Below are positions 48,933-59,035 of a stretch of 64,000 nt of DNA, in pieces. Below the pieces are notes generated by a model. That model saw only the letters and a list, made by a program, of their open reading frames with translations, did no database searches and had not been told where the DNA came from. The translations under genes and the position numbers were made by a program. Source of the DNA: Citrobacter amalonaticus (lineage in GTDB: Bacteria > Pseudomonadota > Gammaproteobacteria > Enterobacterales > Enterobacteriaceae); the NCBI RefSeq assembly GCF_018323885.1, contig NZ_AP024585.1:3472001-3536000 (forward strand). The letters are read 5' to 3'. Numbering within the stretch: position 1 is the stretch's first letter; each line of letters starts with the position of its first letter.

Positions 48933-49481
48933 TTAAAAACCAGGATCCCAATCTACTTCGATAGTCCGCGTAGTGAGATCGACTTTCTTGATAACCTGCC
49001 CATCGAGGAACGGCACGAGGCGTTCCTTGATACCAAACGCATCTTTCAGGTTTGCCTTAATGACGATGACGTCATTCGATCCGGTTTCCATCATGTCGAC
49101 GACTTTACCGAGATCGTAGCCTTCAGTGGTCACTACCTGGCAGCCCATCAGGTCTTTCCAGTAGTAGTCACCTTCTTCCAGTTTTGGCAGTTGCGTAGAA
49201 TCCACGACAATTTCGCAATTGGTCAACAGATTCGCAGCATCCCGATCTTCAACGCCTTTCAGCTTGATGATCAGATCCTGATTGTGGTGCTTCCAGCTTT
49301 CCAGCTGTACTTGCTGCCACTGACCCGCCTTCTGGATAAACCAGGGCTGATAGTCAAAAATGCTTTCGGCGTCTTCAGTGGAAGAAAACACTCTGAGCCA
49401 ACCACGAATACCGTAAGACGATCCCATTTTCCCTAAGACAATCGGGTCCACGGGTGCTTGCGCAGTGAGTTGCTTGCTCAT
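48933..49481 (-). CDS. rimM: 16S rRNA maturation factor RimM
   Basis: RimM helps fold the 30S head domain and binds S19. The 182-residue protein has an N-terminal RimM beta-barrel (about 15-95) and a C-terminal PRC barrel (about 100-180, with [19 protein letters not shown], in part). I chose the third of the clustered ATG codons at 49481 (MSKQLTAQ) to match the E. coli length. It lies 18 nt after rpsP. Confidence 0.97.
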   Translation of the reverse strand: MSKQLTAQAPVDPIVLGKMGSSYGIRGWLRVFSSTEDAESIFDYQPWFIQKAGQWQQVQLESWKHHNQDLIIKLKGVEDRDAANLLTNCEIVVDSTQLPKLEEGDYYWKDLMGCQVVTTEGYDLGKVVDMMETGSNDVIVIKANLKDAFGIKERLVPFLDGQVIKKVDLTTRTIEVDWDPGF

Positions 49482-49499
49482 CATGACCACCGTGACAGA

Positions 49500-49826
<327 letters not shown>

Positions 49827-49914
49827 TTACTGATTTCTGGGGAAATTGCAATCAGCATCTTGATGCTGGACAGTAAACAAGGGATAGAAGATGTATATCG
49901 GTGAAGCCAGTTTC

Positions 49915-49982
49915 GTTCCGGCGTGCGCGCAAAAAGCGGAGCGTACACGTAGTACGTGAGCATTTCGAGCACACCCCGGAAC
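49915..49982. repeat. Palindromic intergenic repeat (boxC-like) between ffh and rpsP
   Basis: Outer arms GTTCCGG (49915-49921) and CCGGAAC (49976-49982) enclose a perfect inner palindrome CACGTAGTACGTG (49946-49958). The GC-rich nested dyad resembles the boxC class of enterobacterial intergenic repeats as I remember it; the class name is tentative. Confidence 0.5.
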
Positions 49983-50018
49983 TAAAATGGCAAACAAGAT
50001 AGCCTTATACCCTTGTTT

Positions 50019-51380
50019 TTAGCGACCAGGGAATCCTGGCGGCATCATCCCTTTCATACTGCGCATCATTTTGGCCATTCCGCCCTTCTTCATCTTCTTC
50101 ATCATGCGCTGCATGTCGTCGAACTGTTTCAGAAGGCGGTTAACGTCCTGCACCTGCATACCGCAGCCTTGTGCGATACGGCGTTTACGGGACCCTTTGA
50201 TGATTTCCGGCTTCGCGCGCTCTTTCAGGGTCATCGAGTTGATGATCGCCTCCATGCGCACCAGCACTTTGTCATCCATCTGTGACTTCACGTTGTCCGG
50301 GATCTGCCCCATGCCCGGCAGCTTGCCCATCAGGCTCGCCATGCCGCCCATGTTTTTCATCTGGCGCAGCTGTTCCAGAAAGTCGGTCAGATCAAAACCG
50401 TCGCCCTTTTTCAGTTTCGTCGCCAGCTTCTCAGCCTGCGCGCGGTCAACTTTGCTTTCGATATCTTCGATCAGCGACAGCACGTCGCCCATGCCGAGAA
50501 TACGTGACGCGATACGATCCGGATGGAACGGCTCCAGCGCCTCGGTTTTCTCGCCAACGCCGAGGAATTTGATCGGCTTGCCGGTGATGTGACGAATAGA
50601 GAGCGCAGCACCGCCACGGGCGTCACCATCAACTTTAGTCAGCACCACGCCGGTCAGCGGCAGCGCTTCATTGAACGCCTTCGCGGTATTCGCCGCATCC
50701 TGACCGGTCATCGCATCGACCACAAACAGGGTTTCTACCGGATTGATAGAAGCATGGACCTGCTTGATTTCGTCCATCATCGCTTCATCAACGTGCAGAC
50801 GACCGGCGGTATCCACCAGCAGCACGTCGTAGAATTTGAGTTTGGCTTCTTTCAGCGCCGCGTTAACGATATCGACCGGCTTCTGGCCGACATCCGACGG
50901 GAAGAAATCAACGCCAACCTGCTCGGCCAGCGTTTCCAGCTGTTTGATCGCCGCAGGGCGATATACATCAGCGGAGACGACCAGCACTTTCTTCTTGTGC
51001 TTTTCGCGCAGGAACTTACCCAGCTTACCGACGCTGGTGGTTTTACCCGCACCCTGCAAGCCCGCCATCAGCACCACGGCTGGCGGCTGCGCAGCCAGAT
51101 TCAGGCTCTGGTTCTCTTCGCCCATCGCCGCCACGAGTTCGTTACGGACAATCTTGACGAACTCCTGCCCTGGCGTCAGGCTCTTGTTAACTTCATGCCC
51201 AACCGCTTTCTCTTTTACGCGATTGATAAACTCTCGCACTACCGGCAGCGCAACGTCAGCCTCCAGCAGCGCCATGCGCACTTCGCGCAGCGTCTCTTTA
51301 ACGTTGTCTTCAGTAAGGCGTCCGCGGCCACTGATATTGCGCAGCGTGCGCGACAAACGATCGGTTAAATTATCAAACAT
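50019..51380 (-). CDS. ffh: Signal recognition particle protein Ffh
   Basis: Ffh binds 4.5S RNA and hydrophobic signal sequences on ribosomes and brings them to FtsY at the membrane. The 453-residue protein has an N domain (1-85), a GTPase G domain with P-loop GLQGAGKTTSVGK near 107-119 and DTAGRL near 190, and a methionine-rich M domain from about 300 to the end (MKKMKKGGMAKMMRSMKG). It is separated from rpsP by 270 nt. Confidence 0.99.
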   Translation of the reverse strand: MFDNLTDRLSRTLRNISGRGRLTEDNVKETLREVRMALLEADVALPVVREFINRVKEKAVGHEVNKSLTPGQEFVKIVRNELVAAMGEENQSLNLAAQPPAVVLMAGLQGAGKTTSVGKLGKFLREKHKKKVLVVSADVYRPAAIKQLETLAEQVGVDFFPSDVGQKPVDIVNAALKEAKLKFYDVLLVDTAGRLHVDEAMMDEIKQVHASINPVETLFVVDAMTGQDAANTAKAFNEALPLTGVVLTKVDGDARGGAALSIRHITGKPIKFLGVGEKTEALEPFHPDRIASRILGMGDVLSLIEDIESKVDRAQAEKLATKLKKGDGFDLTDFLEQLRQMKNMGGMASLMGKLPGMGQIPDNVKSQMDDKVLVRMEAIINSMTLKERAKPEIIKGSRKRRIAQGCGMQVQDVNRLLKQFDDMQRMMKKMKKGGMAKMMRSMKGMMPPGFPGR

Positions 51381-51545
51381 TGTCTCTCGCCTGGGGTGGA
51401 AACGGTTGGTCGCTCAAGCGACACATGAACAGAATTTTGTCGCAGTATAACATGAAGCCGTCTTTGTTGTTATGCAACGGTTGGAGCCGCGGTCACGTAA
51501 CGCTATACTGCTTCTCTTTCTCACTGGCCAACTGTCGACACCACT

Positions 51546-52337
51546 ATGCCCGTTTTTGCTTTGCTCGCTCTTGTCGCCTATTCCGTCAGCCTCGCGCTGA
51601 TCGTCCCCGCTCTGCTGCAAAAAAACAGCGGCTGGCGGCGTATGGCCATTCTTTCTGCGGTTGTCGCGCTGGTGTGTCACGCCATTGCGCTTGAAGCCCG
51701 CATTCTGCCGGGTGGTGATAGCGGACAAAACCTGAGCCTGCTGAACGTCGGTTCGCTGGTCAGCCTGATGATCTGTACGGTGATGACGATTGTCGCCTCG
51801 CGCAACCGTGGCTGGCTACTGTTGCCAGTGGTGTATGCCTTCGCGCTGATCAATCTGGCTTTCGCGACCTTTATGCCGAACGAGTTCATCACCCACCTTG
51901 AAGCCACGCCGGGAATGATGGTCCACATCGGGTTGTCGCTGTTCTCTTATGCGACACTCATTATCGCCGCACTGTACGCGCTGCAACTGGCGTGGATCGA
52001 CTATCAGCTTAAAAACAAAAAGCTGGCGTTCAATAATGAAATGCCGCCGCTGATGAGCATCGAACGCAAGATGTTCCACATCACGCAGATTGGCGTGGTC
52101 CTGCTGACTCTCACCCTGTGTACCGGCCTGTTTTACATGCACAATCTGTTCAGCATGGAAAATATCGACAAAGCGGTGCTCTCGATCATCGCATGGTTTG
52201 TCTATATTGTTCTGTTGTGGGGACATTATCATGAAGGCTGGCGCGGTCGTCGTGTTGTGTGGTTTAACGTCGCAGGCGCCGGGATCCTGACGCTGGCTTA
52301 TTTCGGTAGCCGGATATTGCAGCAGTTTGTCAGCTAA
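51546..52337 (+). CDS. ypjD: Cytochrome c assembly-type inner membrane protein YpjD
   Basis: A 263-residue membrane protein of the CcmC/HemX-like family, with about eight helices across its length. A conserved histidine-containing segment (MMVHIGLSLFSYATL near 125-139) and LWGHYHEGWRG near 224-234 resemble heme-handling family members. In E. coli it has been linked to CorB-type transport, but its function is not settled. It is followed after 19 nt by corB. Confidence 0.87.
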   Translation: MPVFALLALVAYSVSLALIVPALLQKNSGWRRMAILSAVVALVCHAIALEARILPGGDSGQNLSLLNVGSLVSLMICTVMTIVASRNRGWLLLPVVYAFALINLAFATFMPNEFITHLEATPGMMVHIGLSLFSYATLIIAALYALQLAWIDYQLKNKKLAFNNEMPPLMSIERKMFHITQIGVVLLTLTLCTGLFYMHNLFSMENIDKAVLSIIAWFVYIVLLWGHYHEGWRGRRVVWFNVAGAGILTLAYFGSRILQQFVS

Positions 52338-52356
52338 GCCTTAAAGGAGGCGCCCC

Positions 52357-53643
52357 CTGGAACACATCTCCACCACCACGCTGATCGTCACATTGATCGT
52401 CATGGTGGTTATCTCCGCTTATTTTTCCGGTTCCGAAACCGGAATGATGACCCTGAATCGCTATCGCTTACGCCACCTTGCCAAACAAGGGAACCGTCCA
52501 GCAAAGCGCGTTGAAAAGCTGCTGCGTAAGCCCGATCGCCTGATAAGCCTGGTACTAATTGGTAATAACCTGGTCAATATTCTTGCTTCGGCCATCGGCA
52601 CCATTGTCGGTATGCGTTTGTATGGCGATGCGGGCGTTGCCATCGCCACTGGCGTGCTGACCTTCGTCGTGCTGGTGTTTGCCGAAGTTCTGCCAAAAAC
52701 CATTGCAGCGCTGTACCCGGAAAAGGTGGCCTATCCCAGCAGCTTCCTGTTGGCGCCGTTACAGATTCTGATGATGCCGTTGGTCTGGTTGCTCAACACT
52801 ATCACCCGATTACTGATGCGCATGATGGGCATTAAAACCGATATCGTCATCAGCGGTTCGTTGAGTAAAGATGAGTTACGAACCCTCGTGAATGAATCCC
52901 GCTCGCAAATTTCCCGGCGCAACCAGGACATGCTGCTGTCAGTGCTCGATCTGGAAAAGGTCAGCGTGGATGACATCATGGTGCCGCGCAGTGAAATTAT
53001 GGGAATTGATATCAATGACGACTGGAAGTCCATCGTGCGTCAGCTATCGCACTCGCCGCACGGGCGTATTGTGTTGTACCGTGACTCGCTGGATGACGCT
53101 ATCAGCATGCTGCGCGTTCGCGAAGCCTGGCGGTTAATGTCGGAAAAGAAAGAGTTCACCAAAGAGACCATGCTGCGCGCCGCCGATGAGATTTACTTCG
53201 TCCCGGAGGGCACGCCACTCAGCACACAGCTCATCAAATTTCAGCGCAATAAAAAGAAAGTCGGCCTGGTGGTCAATGAATATGGCGATATTCAGGGGCT
53301 GGTCACGGTGGAAGATATTCTTGAAGAGATTGTCGGCGACTTTACCACCTCGATGTCACCTACGCTGGCTGAGGAAGTGACGCCGCAAAATGACGGTTCG
53401 GTGATTATCGATGGCAGCGCCAACGTGCGGGAAATTAACAAAGCGTTTAACTGGCATCTGCCGGAAGACGACGCGCGTACGGTAAATGGCGTGATTCTGG
53501 AAGCACTGGAAGAGATCCCGATTGCGGGCACTCGCGTGCGCATCGGTCAATATGATATCGATATTCTCGACGTCCAGGAGAATATGATTAAACAGGTCAA
53601 AGTGTTGCCCGTTAAACCGCTGCGGGAGAGTGTCGCGGAGTAA
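52357..53643 (+). CDS. corB: CNNM/CorC family Mg2+/Co2+ transporter protein CorB, CTG start
   Basis: CorB (YfjD) is an inner-membrane protein linked to magnesium and cobalt efflux. Domains run in order: DUF21/CNNM membrane domain (about 1-180), paired CBS domains (about 195-330), and a CorC_HlyC domain (about 345-425). The full-length start is probably CTG at 52357, with AAGGAGG six bases upstream and an in-frame TAA just before that. No ATG, GTG or TTG precedes 52393. A TTG at 52393 or ATG at 52402 would cut into the first membrane helix. With CTG the protein has 428 residues. Confidence 0.9.
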   Translation: MEHISTTTLIVTLIVMVVISAYFSGSETGMMTLNRYRLRHLAKQGNRPAKRVEKLLRKPDRLISLVLIGNNLVNILASAIGTIVGMRLYGDAGVAIATGVLTFVVLVFAEVLPKTIAALYPEKVAYPSSFLLAPLQILMMPLVWLLNTITRLLMRMMGIKTDIVISGSLSKDELRTLVNESRSQISRRNQDMLLSVLDLEKVSVDDIMVPRSEIMGIDINDDWKSIVRQLSHSPHGRIVLYRDSLDDAISMLRVREAWRLMSEKKEFTKETMLRAADEIYFVPEGTPLSTQLIKFQRNKKKVGLVVNEYGDIQGLVTVEDILEEIVGDFTTSMSPTLAEEVTPQNDGSVIIDGSANVREINKAFNWHLPEDDARTVNGVILEALEEIPIAGTRVRIGQYDIDILDVQENMIKQVKVLPVKPLRESVAE

Positions 53644-53648
53644 TGAAA

Positions 53649-53676
53649 ACGGCCCGCTGGTTTTCCAGTGGGCCGT
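53649..53676. terminator. Hairpin between convergent corB and grpE
   Basis: A 12-bp stem ACGGCCCGCTGG/CCAGTGGGCCGT with a TTTT loop. On the minus strand it is followed by TTTTCATTA, so it may end the grpE transcript. Confidence 0.7.
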
Positions 53677-53677
53677 A

Positions 53678-53706
53678 GGCCGGATAAACATCAGCGCCAT
53701 CCGGCA
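53678..53706. repeat. REP-like palindrome
   Basis: GGCCGGATAAACATCAGCGCCATCCGGCA has REP-type arms; it lies next to the hairpin between corB and grpE. Confidence 0.65.
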
Positions 53707-53724
53707 ATATAAATAGCCGAAAGA

Positions 53725-54351
<627 letters not shown>

Positions 54352-54363
54352 CTAACTTCGCTT

Positions 54364-54392
54364 ATTATGGGGATCAGATTCAGGGTTTCAAG
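54364..54392 (-). promoter_or_regulatory. Sigma-32 heat-shock promoter of grpE
   Basis: CTTGAA (54392-54387), 14-nt spacer, CCCCATAAT (54372-54364), matching the sigma-32 consensus and the known E. coli grpE promoter. Confidence 0.92.
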
Positions 54393-54440
54393 GGAAGCAC
54401 TCACATTGTCATCAATCTTCGTCACAAGGACCTCGAAAAA

Positions 54441-55319
54441 ATGAATAATCATTTCAAGTGTATCGGCATTGTGGGACACCCTCGTCACCCCACGGCACTC
54501 ACGACACATGAAATGCTCTACCGCTGGTTATGCACGAAAGGGTATGAGGTCATTGTTGAGCAACAAATCGCTCACGAGTTGCAGTTGAAGAATGTGAAAA
54601 TTGGCACCCTGGCGGAGATTGGCCAGCAGGCAGACCTCGCGGTGGTTGTCGGCGGTGATGGCAATATGCTGGGTGCGGCGCGAACGCTGGCGCGATACGA
54701 TATCAAAGTGATCGGTATCAACCGTGGGAATCTCGGCTTTCTGACTGACCTTGACCCCGATAACGCGCAGCAACAGCTCGCCGACGTGCTGGAAGGTCAT
54801 TACGTCGCGGAAAAACGCTTTCTGCTGGAAGCACAGGTGTGTCAGAAGGACTGCCAGAAGCGTATCAGTACCGCCATTAACGAAGTGGTGCTGCATCCCG
54901 GCAAAGTCGCGCATATGATTGAGTTTGAAGTCTATATTGACGAAAGCTTTGCCTTCTCTCAGCGTTCCGATGGCCTGATCATCTCAACGCCTACCGGTTC
55001 CACCGCCTATTCCCTCTCCGCCGGCGGGCCGATTCTGACCCCGTCGCTTGATGCCATCACGCTGGTGCCGATGTTCCCGCACACCCTTTCTGCGCGCCCG
55101 CTGGTCATCAACAGCAGCAGCACTATTCGGTTGCGCTTCTCGCACCGCCGTAACGATCTCGAAATCAGTTGTGACAGTCAGATCGCGTTGCCGATCCAGG
55201 AAGGTGAAGATGTACTGATCCGCCGCTGTGACTATCACCTGAATCTCATCCACCCTAAAGATTATAGTTATTTCAATACATTAAGTACCAAATTGGGCTG
55301 GTCAAAAAAATTATTCTAA
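54441..55319 (+). CDS. nadK: NAD kinase
   Basis: NadK phosphorylates NAD to NADP. The 292-residue protein has the family signature [13 protein letters not shown] near residues 72-84, and the second NAD-site segment [17 protein letters not shown] near 184-200. It is divergent from grpE and lies 85 nt before recN, but recN has its own LexA-controlled promoter. Confidence 0.98.
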   Translation: MNNHFKCIGIVGHPRHPTALTTHEMLYRWLCTKGYEVIVEQQIAHELQLKNVKIGTLAEIGQQADLAVVVGGDGNMLGAARTLARYDIKVIGINRGNLGFLTDLDPDNAQQQLADVLEGHYVAEKRFLLEAQVCQKDCQKRISTAINEVVLHPGKVAHMIEFEVYIDESFAFSQRSDGLIISTPTGSTAYSLSAGGPILTPSLDAITLVPMFPHTLSARPLVINSSSTIRLRFSHRRNDLEISCDSQIALPIQEGEDVLIRRCDYHLNLIHPKDYSYFNTLSTKLGWSKKLF

Positions 55320-55338
55320 TTTAGCACCAACCTCTTTA

Positions 55339-55354
55339 CTGTATAAAAAACCAG
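55339..55354. promoter_or_regulatory. LexA box 1 of recN
   Basis: CTGT-N8-CCAG, one mismatch to the SOS consensus CTGT-N8-ACAG. Confidence 0.8.
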
Positions 55355-55360
55355 TTTATA

Positions 55361-55376
55361 CTGTATGTAATTACAG
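55361..55376. promoter_or_regulatory. LexA box 2 of recN
   Basis: CTGTATGTAATTACAG is a perfect SOS box, centred 22 nt from box 1, about 28 nt before the recN start. Confidence 0.92.
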
Positions 55377-55378
55377 TT

Positions 55379-55394
55379 ATGGTTTTTCATACAG
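55379..55394. promoter_or_regulatory. Possible weak LexA box 3 of recN
   Basis: ATGG-N8-ACAG keeps one perfect half-site and is centred 18 nt from box 2. It resembles the weak third site reported for E. coli recN. Confidence 0.5.
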
Positions 55395-55404
55395 GAAAAC
55401 GACT

Positions 55405-57066
55405 ATGTTGGCACAACTGACCATCAGCAATTTTGCTATCGTTCGTGAACTTGAGATCGATTTTCAGAGCGGAATGACCGTCATCACCGGTGAAACCGGG
55501 GCGGGTAAATCTATTGCAATTGATGCGCTCGGCTTGTGCCTTGGTGGCCGTGCTGAAGCCGACATGGTCCGGGCCGGCGCCAGCCGTGCTGACCTGTGCG
55601 CCCGTTTTTCGCTGAAGGATACCCCTGCAGCCCTGCGCTGGCTGGAAGAAAACCAGCTTGAAGAAGGACGTGAGTGTTTACTTCGCCGCGTGATCAGCAG
55701 CGACGGGCGCTCCCGTGGTTTTATCAACGGGACTGCGGTTCCCCTCTCTCAGCTTCGCGAACTGGGACAACTGCTCATTCAAATTCACGGCCAGCACGCG
55801 CATCAGTTGCTGACCAAAGCTGAACACCAGAAATCCTTGCTTGATGGCTACGCGAATGAATCCGTGCGGGTGCAGGATATGGCTGCGCGTTACCAACTCT
55901 GGCACCAGAGCTGCCGTGATTTAGCACATCACCAGCAGCTGAGTCAGGAACGTGCCGCTCGTGCGGAACTGCTGCAATATCAGCTTAAAGAGCTGAATGA
56001 ATTTAACCCGCAGCCGGGTGAGTTTGAACAGATTGATGAAGAGTACAAACGCCTGGCCAACAGCGGCCAGCTTCTCTCCACCAGCCAGAATGCGCTGTCG
56101 CTGATGGCAGACGGTGAAGACGTTAACCTACAAAGTCAGCTCTATACCGCAAAGCAACTGGTTAGTGAACTGGTCGGTATGGACGGTAAGCTCTCAGGCA
56201 TTCTTGATATGCTGGAAGAGGCAACGATTCAACTCACGGAAGCCAGTGACGAGCTGCGCCACTATTGCGATCGCCTGGATTTAGACCCTAATCGCCTGTT
56301 CGAACTGGAACAGCGTATCTCGAAGCAAATTTCGCTGGCCCGTAAACACCACGTCAGTCCAGAAGCGCTGCCACAGTATTACCAGTCGTTACTGGAGGAA
56401 CAGCAGCAGCTCGACGATCAGGCCGACTCGCTGGAAACGTTGACTCTGGCCGTGAACAAACACCGCCAGCAGGCGCTGGAAGCAGCGAAAGCGCTGCATG
56501 AGCAACGTCAGCACTATGCCCAGGAACTGAGTACCCTCATTACCGAGAGTATGCACTCACTCTCTATGCCACACGGCCGTTTCACTATCGACGTGGCGTT
56601 TGATGAGCACCATCTGAGCCAGGACGGCGCAGACCGCGTCGAGTTTAAAGTGACAACTAACCCAGGCCAGCCGATGCAGCCGATTGCCAAAGTGGCCTCC
56701 GGTGGGGAACTGTCGCGTATTGCTCTCGCCATTCAGGTGATTACCGCACGTAAGATGGAAACCCCAGCGCTGATTTTCGATGAAGTCGATGTCGGCATCA
56801 GTGGTCCAACAGCCGCAGTGGTCGGGAAATTGCTGCGTCAGCTCGGTGAGTCAACACAAGTGATGTGCGTCACGCACCTTCCACAAGTGGCGGGATGCGG
56901 TCATCAGCACTTTTTTGTCAGTAAAGAGACCGACGGCGAAATGACCGAAACGCACATGCAACCACTGGATAAACGCGCACGGTTGCAGGAGCTGGCGCGC
57001 CTGCTGGGCGGCAGCGAAGTAACGCGCAACACCCTAGCAAATGCGAAAGAACTGCTGGCAGCGTAA
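55405..57066 (+). CDS. recN: DNA repair ATPase RecN
   Basis: RecN is an SMC-like protein that holds DNA ends together during double-strand break repair. The 553-residue protein has the Walker A motif GETGAGKS near residues 29-36, a long coiled coil (about 155-370), the ABC signature in [12 protein letters not shown] near 431-442, and Walker [13 protein letters not shown] near 453-464. LexA boxes upstream show that it belongs to the SOS response. Confidence 0.98.
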   Translation: MLAQLTISNFAIVRELEIDFQSGMTVITGETGAGKSIAIDALGLCLGGRAEADMVRAGASRADLCARFSLKDTPAALRWLEENQLEEGRECLLRRVISSDGRSRGFINGTAVPLSQLRELGQLLIQIHGQHAHQLLTKAEHQKSLLDGYANESVRVQDMAARYQLWHQSCRDLAHHQQLSQERAARAELLQYQLKELNEFNPQPGEFEQIDEEYKRLANSGQLLSTSQNALSLMADGEDVNLQSQLYTAKQLVSELVGMDGKLSGILDMLEEATIQLTEASDELRHYCDRLDLDPNRLFELEQRISKQISLARKHHVSPEALPQYYQSLLEEQQQLDDQADSLETLTLAVNKHRQQALEAAKALHEQRQHYAQELSTLITESMHSLSMPHGRFTIDVAFDEHHLSQDGADRVEFKVTTNPGQPMQPIAKVASGGELSRIALAIQVITARKMETPALIFDEVDVGISGPTAAVVGKLLRQLGESTQVMCVTHLPQVAGCGHQHFFVSKETDGEMTETHMQPLDKRARLQELARLLGGSEVTRNTLANAKELLAA

Positions 57067-57215
57067 ACTTTTTTGCACCTTAACGGTCAGAGTAGACAAC
57101 AAAAACGCCGTCGGACCCGTAAGCAAAAGGTTTTAAAGTGGTGAAAGGTCTATTATCATCGGCATATTACATATGAGCCACGTACTGCTCGGGCCCGAAA
57201 AGGAATCAAATCACT

Positions 57216-57560
57216 ATGCGCTGTAAAACGCTGACTGCTGCCGCAGCAGTATTATTGATGTTGACCGCAGGCTGTTCCACTCTGGAGCGAGTGGTTTACC
57301 GCCCTGATATCAACCAGGGGAACTATCTGACCGCGAACGATGTAGCCAAAATTCGTGTGGGCATGACGCAACAACAGGTTGCCTATGCGCTGGGTACGCC
57401 GATGATGTCCGATCCGTTTGGCACCAACACCTGGTTCTATGTGTTCCGTCAACAGCCGGGCCATGAAGGTGTTACGCAGCAAACGCTGACGTTAACCTTC
57501 AACAGCAGCGGTGTATTGACCAATATCGATAACAAGCCTTCGTTGACCAACAACCCGTAA
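57216..57560 (+). CDS. bamE: Outer membrane assembly lipoprotein BamE
   Basis: BamE (SmpA) is a small lipoprotein of the BAM complex that binds BamD and phosphatidylglycerol. The 114-residue protein has the lipobox LTAGC with Cys20 and the SmpA/OmlA fold with [20 protein letters not shown] near 44-63 (whole motif in part). The gene has its own strong terminator. Confidence 0.97.
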   Translation: MRCKTLTAAAAVLLMLTAGCSTLERVVYRPDINQGNYLTANDVAKIRVGMTQQQVAYALGTPMMSDPFGTNTWFYVFRQQPGHEGVTQQTLTLTFNSSGVLTNIDNKPSLTNNP

Positions 57561-57570
57561 GCTTGTCTTC

Positions 57571-57613
57571 AGATAACAAAAAAGGTGCTCTGAGAGCACC
57601 TTTTTTGTTATCT
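57571..57613. terminator. Bidirectional 20-bp palindrome terminator between bamE and ratB
   Basis: A perfect 20-bp inverted repeat (57571-57590 and 57594-57613) with a TGA loop. The stem carries the A-run and T-run needed for termination in both directions, serving bamE and the convergent ratA-ratB transcript. Confidence 0.93.
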
Positions 57614-57614
57614 G

Positions 57615-57905
57615 CTATTTTTTTGCCGATTTCTCTGCCCGCTGTCTGCGCAACTCTTTCGGATCGGCAATCAGTGGTCGGTAAATTTCTACCCGATCGC
57701 CATCCTGTAATACATCCGCCAGCTTGACCGGACGGCTGTAAATACCGACTTTGTTTTTCGTCAGGTCGATATCGGTTCGCAGTTCCAGCAGCCCCGACGC
57801 GCGGATAGCCTCTTCGACCGTTGCCCCCGGCTGCAACGTCACCGGTTGCAGGTACTGTTTCTCAGGCAGCGCATAGGCCACCTCAACGACAATCTTAGGC
57901 GACAC
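57615..57905 (-). CDS. ratB: RnfH/RatB ubiquitin-fold family protein
   Basis: RatB (YfjF) is a 96-residue protein with a beta-grasp (ubiquitin/ThiS-like) fold, seen in [17 protein letters not shown] and [19 protein letters not shown]. Its function is not established. The start is GTG at 57905, which overlaps the last codons of ratA, an arrangement consistent with translational coupling. The next in-frame ATG upstream lies far inside ratA. Confidence 0.9.
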   Translation of the reverse strand: MSPKIVVEVAYALPEKQYLQPVTLQPGATVEEAIRASGLLELRTDIDLTKNKVGIYSRPVKLADVLQDGDRVEIYRPLIADPKELRRQRAEKSAKK

Positions 57906-58332
57906 GGTAGACCTCTTTGGCTCGAACCGTAAAAGCCTGCACCATATTGGATGCCAGCTCTTTGAAGATACGGCCAAACGCCAGCTCGATCAGCTTATTG
58001 GTAAACTCGAAATCGAGATGAAACTCAATGCGGCAGGCATCCGTACTCAGCGGCGTAAATTTCCAGCCACCAATCAATTTTTTGAACGGACCGTCGACCA
58101 GATGCATCAAGATACTCTGGTTACTGGTTAACTGATTTCGCGTGGTGAACGTCTTGCTGATCCCCGCCTTAGAGACATCCACTGCGGCCGTCATCTGTCC
58201 TGGCGTAGACTCGAGAACACGGCTGCCGGTACAACCCGGTAAAAACTGGGGATAGGACTGAACATCATTCACTAACTGATACATCTGTTCCGCACTGTAA
58301 GGGACTAACGCGGTTCGACTAATCTGCGGCAT
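57895..58332 (-). CDS. ratA: START-domain protein RatA (toxin family; ubiquinone-binding-like)
   Basis: RatA (YfjG) was reported to block association of 30S and 50S subunits; the family also resembles the coenzyme Q-binding protein Coq10. The 145-residue protein has the START-like fold, with [17 protein letters not shown] near 24-40 and [15 protein letters not shown] near 77-91. I chose the ATG at 58332, preceded by GGAAAGAG; the frame is open to an ATG at 58371 without a visible ribosome-binding site. RatB is not shown to be its antitoxin. Confidence 0.92.
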   Translation of the reverse strand: MPQISRTALVPYSAEQMYQLVNDVQSYPQFLPGCTGSRVLESTPGQMTAAVDVSKAGISKTFTTRNQLTSNQSILMHLVDGPFKKLIGGWKFTPLSTDACRIEFHLDFEFTNKLIELAFGRIFKELASNMVQAFTVRAKEVYRVA

Positions 58333-58501
58333 AGCTCTTTCCATCAACAAAAATCGAACAAATAATACCATTTATCACAAGGTAAAAAAAACGCTATCCC
58401 ACAACAGGGTACAACCACGTTCATGTTAAGATATCTCCTTGCGCCCCAAAGGATGAAATGGGGTGTTTTTCGATTCCAGATTACCTATACTGAGCGGCAC
58501 T

Positions 58502-58984
58502 ATGACGAAGAAAAAAGCACACAAACCTGGCTCAGCCACCATCGCGCTCAACAAGCGCGCGCGACACGAATACTTTATCGAAGAAGAATTCGAAGCGGGA
58601 CTCGCTCTGCAAGGGTGGGAAGTGAAATCCCTGCGCGCCGGTAAAGCCAACATCGGCGACAGCTATGTGATCCTGAAAGACGGCGAAGCGTACCTGTTCG
58701 GCGCTAACTTTACGCCGATGGCGGTGGCCTCCACGCACGTGGTGTGCGATCCCACTCGCACCCGTAAACTGCTGTTGAATCAGCGTGAACTTGATTCCCT
58801 GTATGGTCGCGTGAATCGTGAAGGCTACACTGTTGTCGCCCTTTCTCTGTACTGGAAGAATGCCTGGTGCAAGGTCAAAATTGGCGTAGCGAAGGGTAAG
58901 AAACAGCACGACAAACGTTCCGACCTGAAAGAACGTGAATGGCAACTGGATAAAGCGCGCATTATGAAAAATGCCGGACGCTAA
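58502..58984 (+). CDS. smpB: tmRNA-binding protein SmpB
   Basis: SmpB binds tmRNA and brings it to stalled ribosomes. The 160-residue protein starts [20 protein letters not shown], has the OB-type core with [18 protein letters not shown] and the basic C-terminal tail (KERE...[10 protein letters not shown]) that enters the mRNA channel. The start at 58502 matches E. coli. In E. coli ssrA follows smpB directly; here it does not. Confidence 0.98.
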   Translation: MTKKKAHKPGSATIALNKRARHEYFIEEEFEAGLALQGWEVKSLRAGKANIGDSYVILKDGEAYLFGANFTPMAVASTHVVCDPTRTRKLLLNQRELDSLYGRVNREGYTVVALSLYWKNAWCKVKIGVAKGKKQHDKRSDLKEREWQLDKARIMKNAGR

Positions 58985-58998
58985 CGATGTTATTATGT

Positions 58999-59035
58999 GA
59001 CCTGCCTCGCATTTGAGGTAGGTCATCATTATTTA
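58999..59035 (+). terminator. smpB terminator
   Basis: Stem GACCTGCCTC/GAGGTAGGTC with one G-U pair and a six-base loop, followed by ATCATTATTT. Confidence 0.8.

Noticed and set aside
57615..58332. ratA-ratB as a classical toxin-antitoxin pair
   Set aside because: RatB has a ubiquitin-like fold with no known antitoxin function, and the RatA family resembles coenzyme Q-binding proteins, so the pair is not called as a toxin-antitoxin system.
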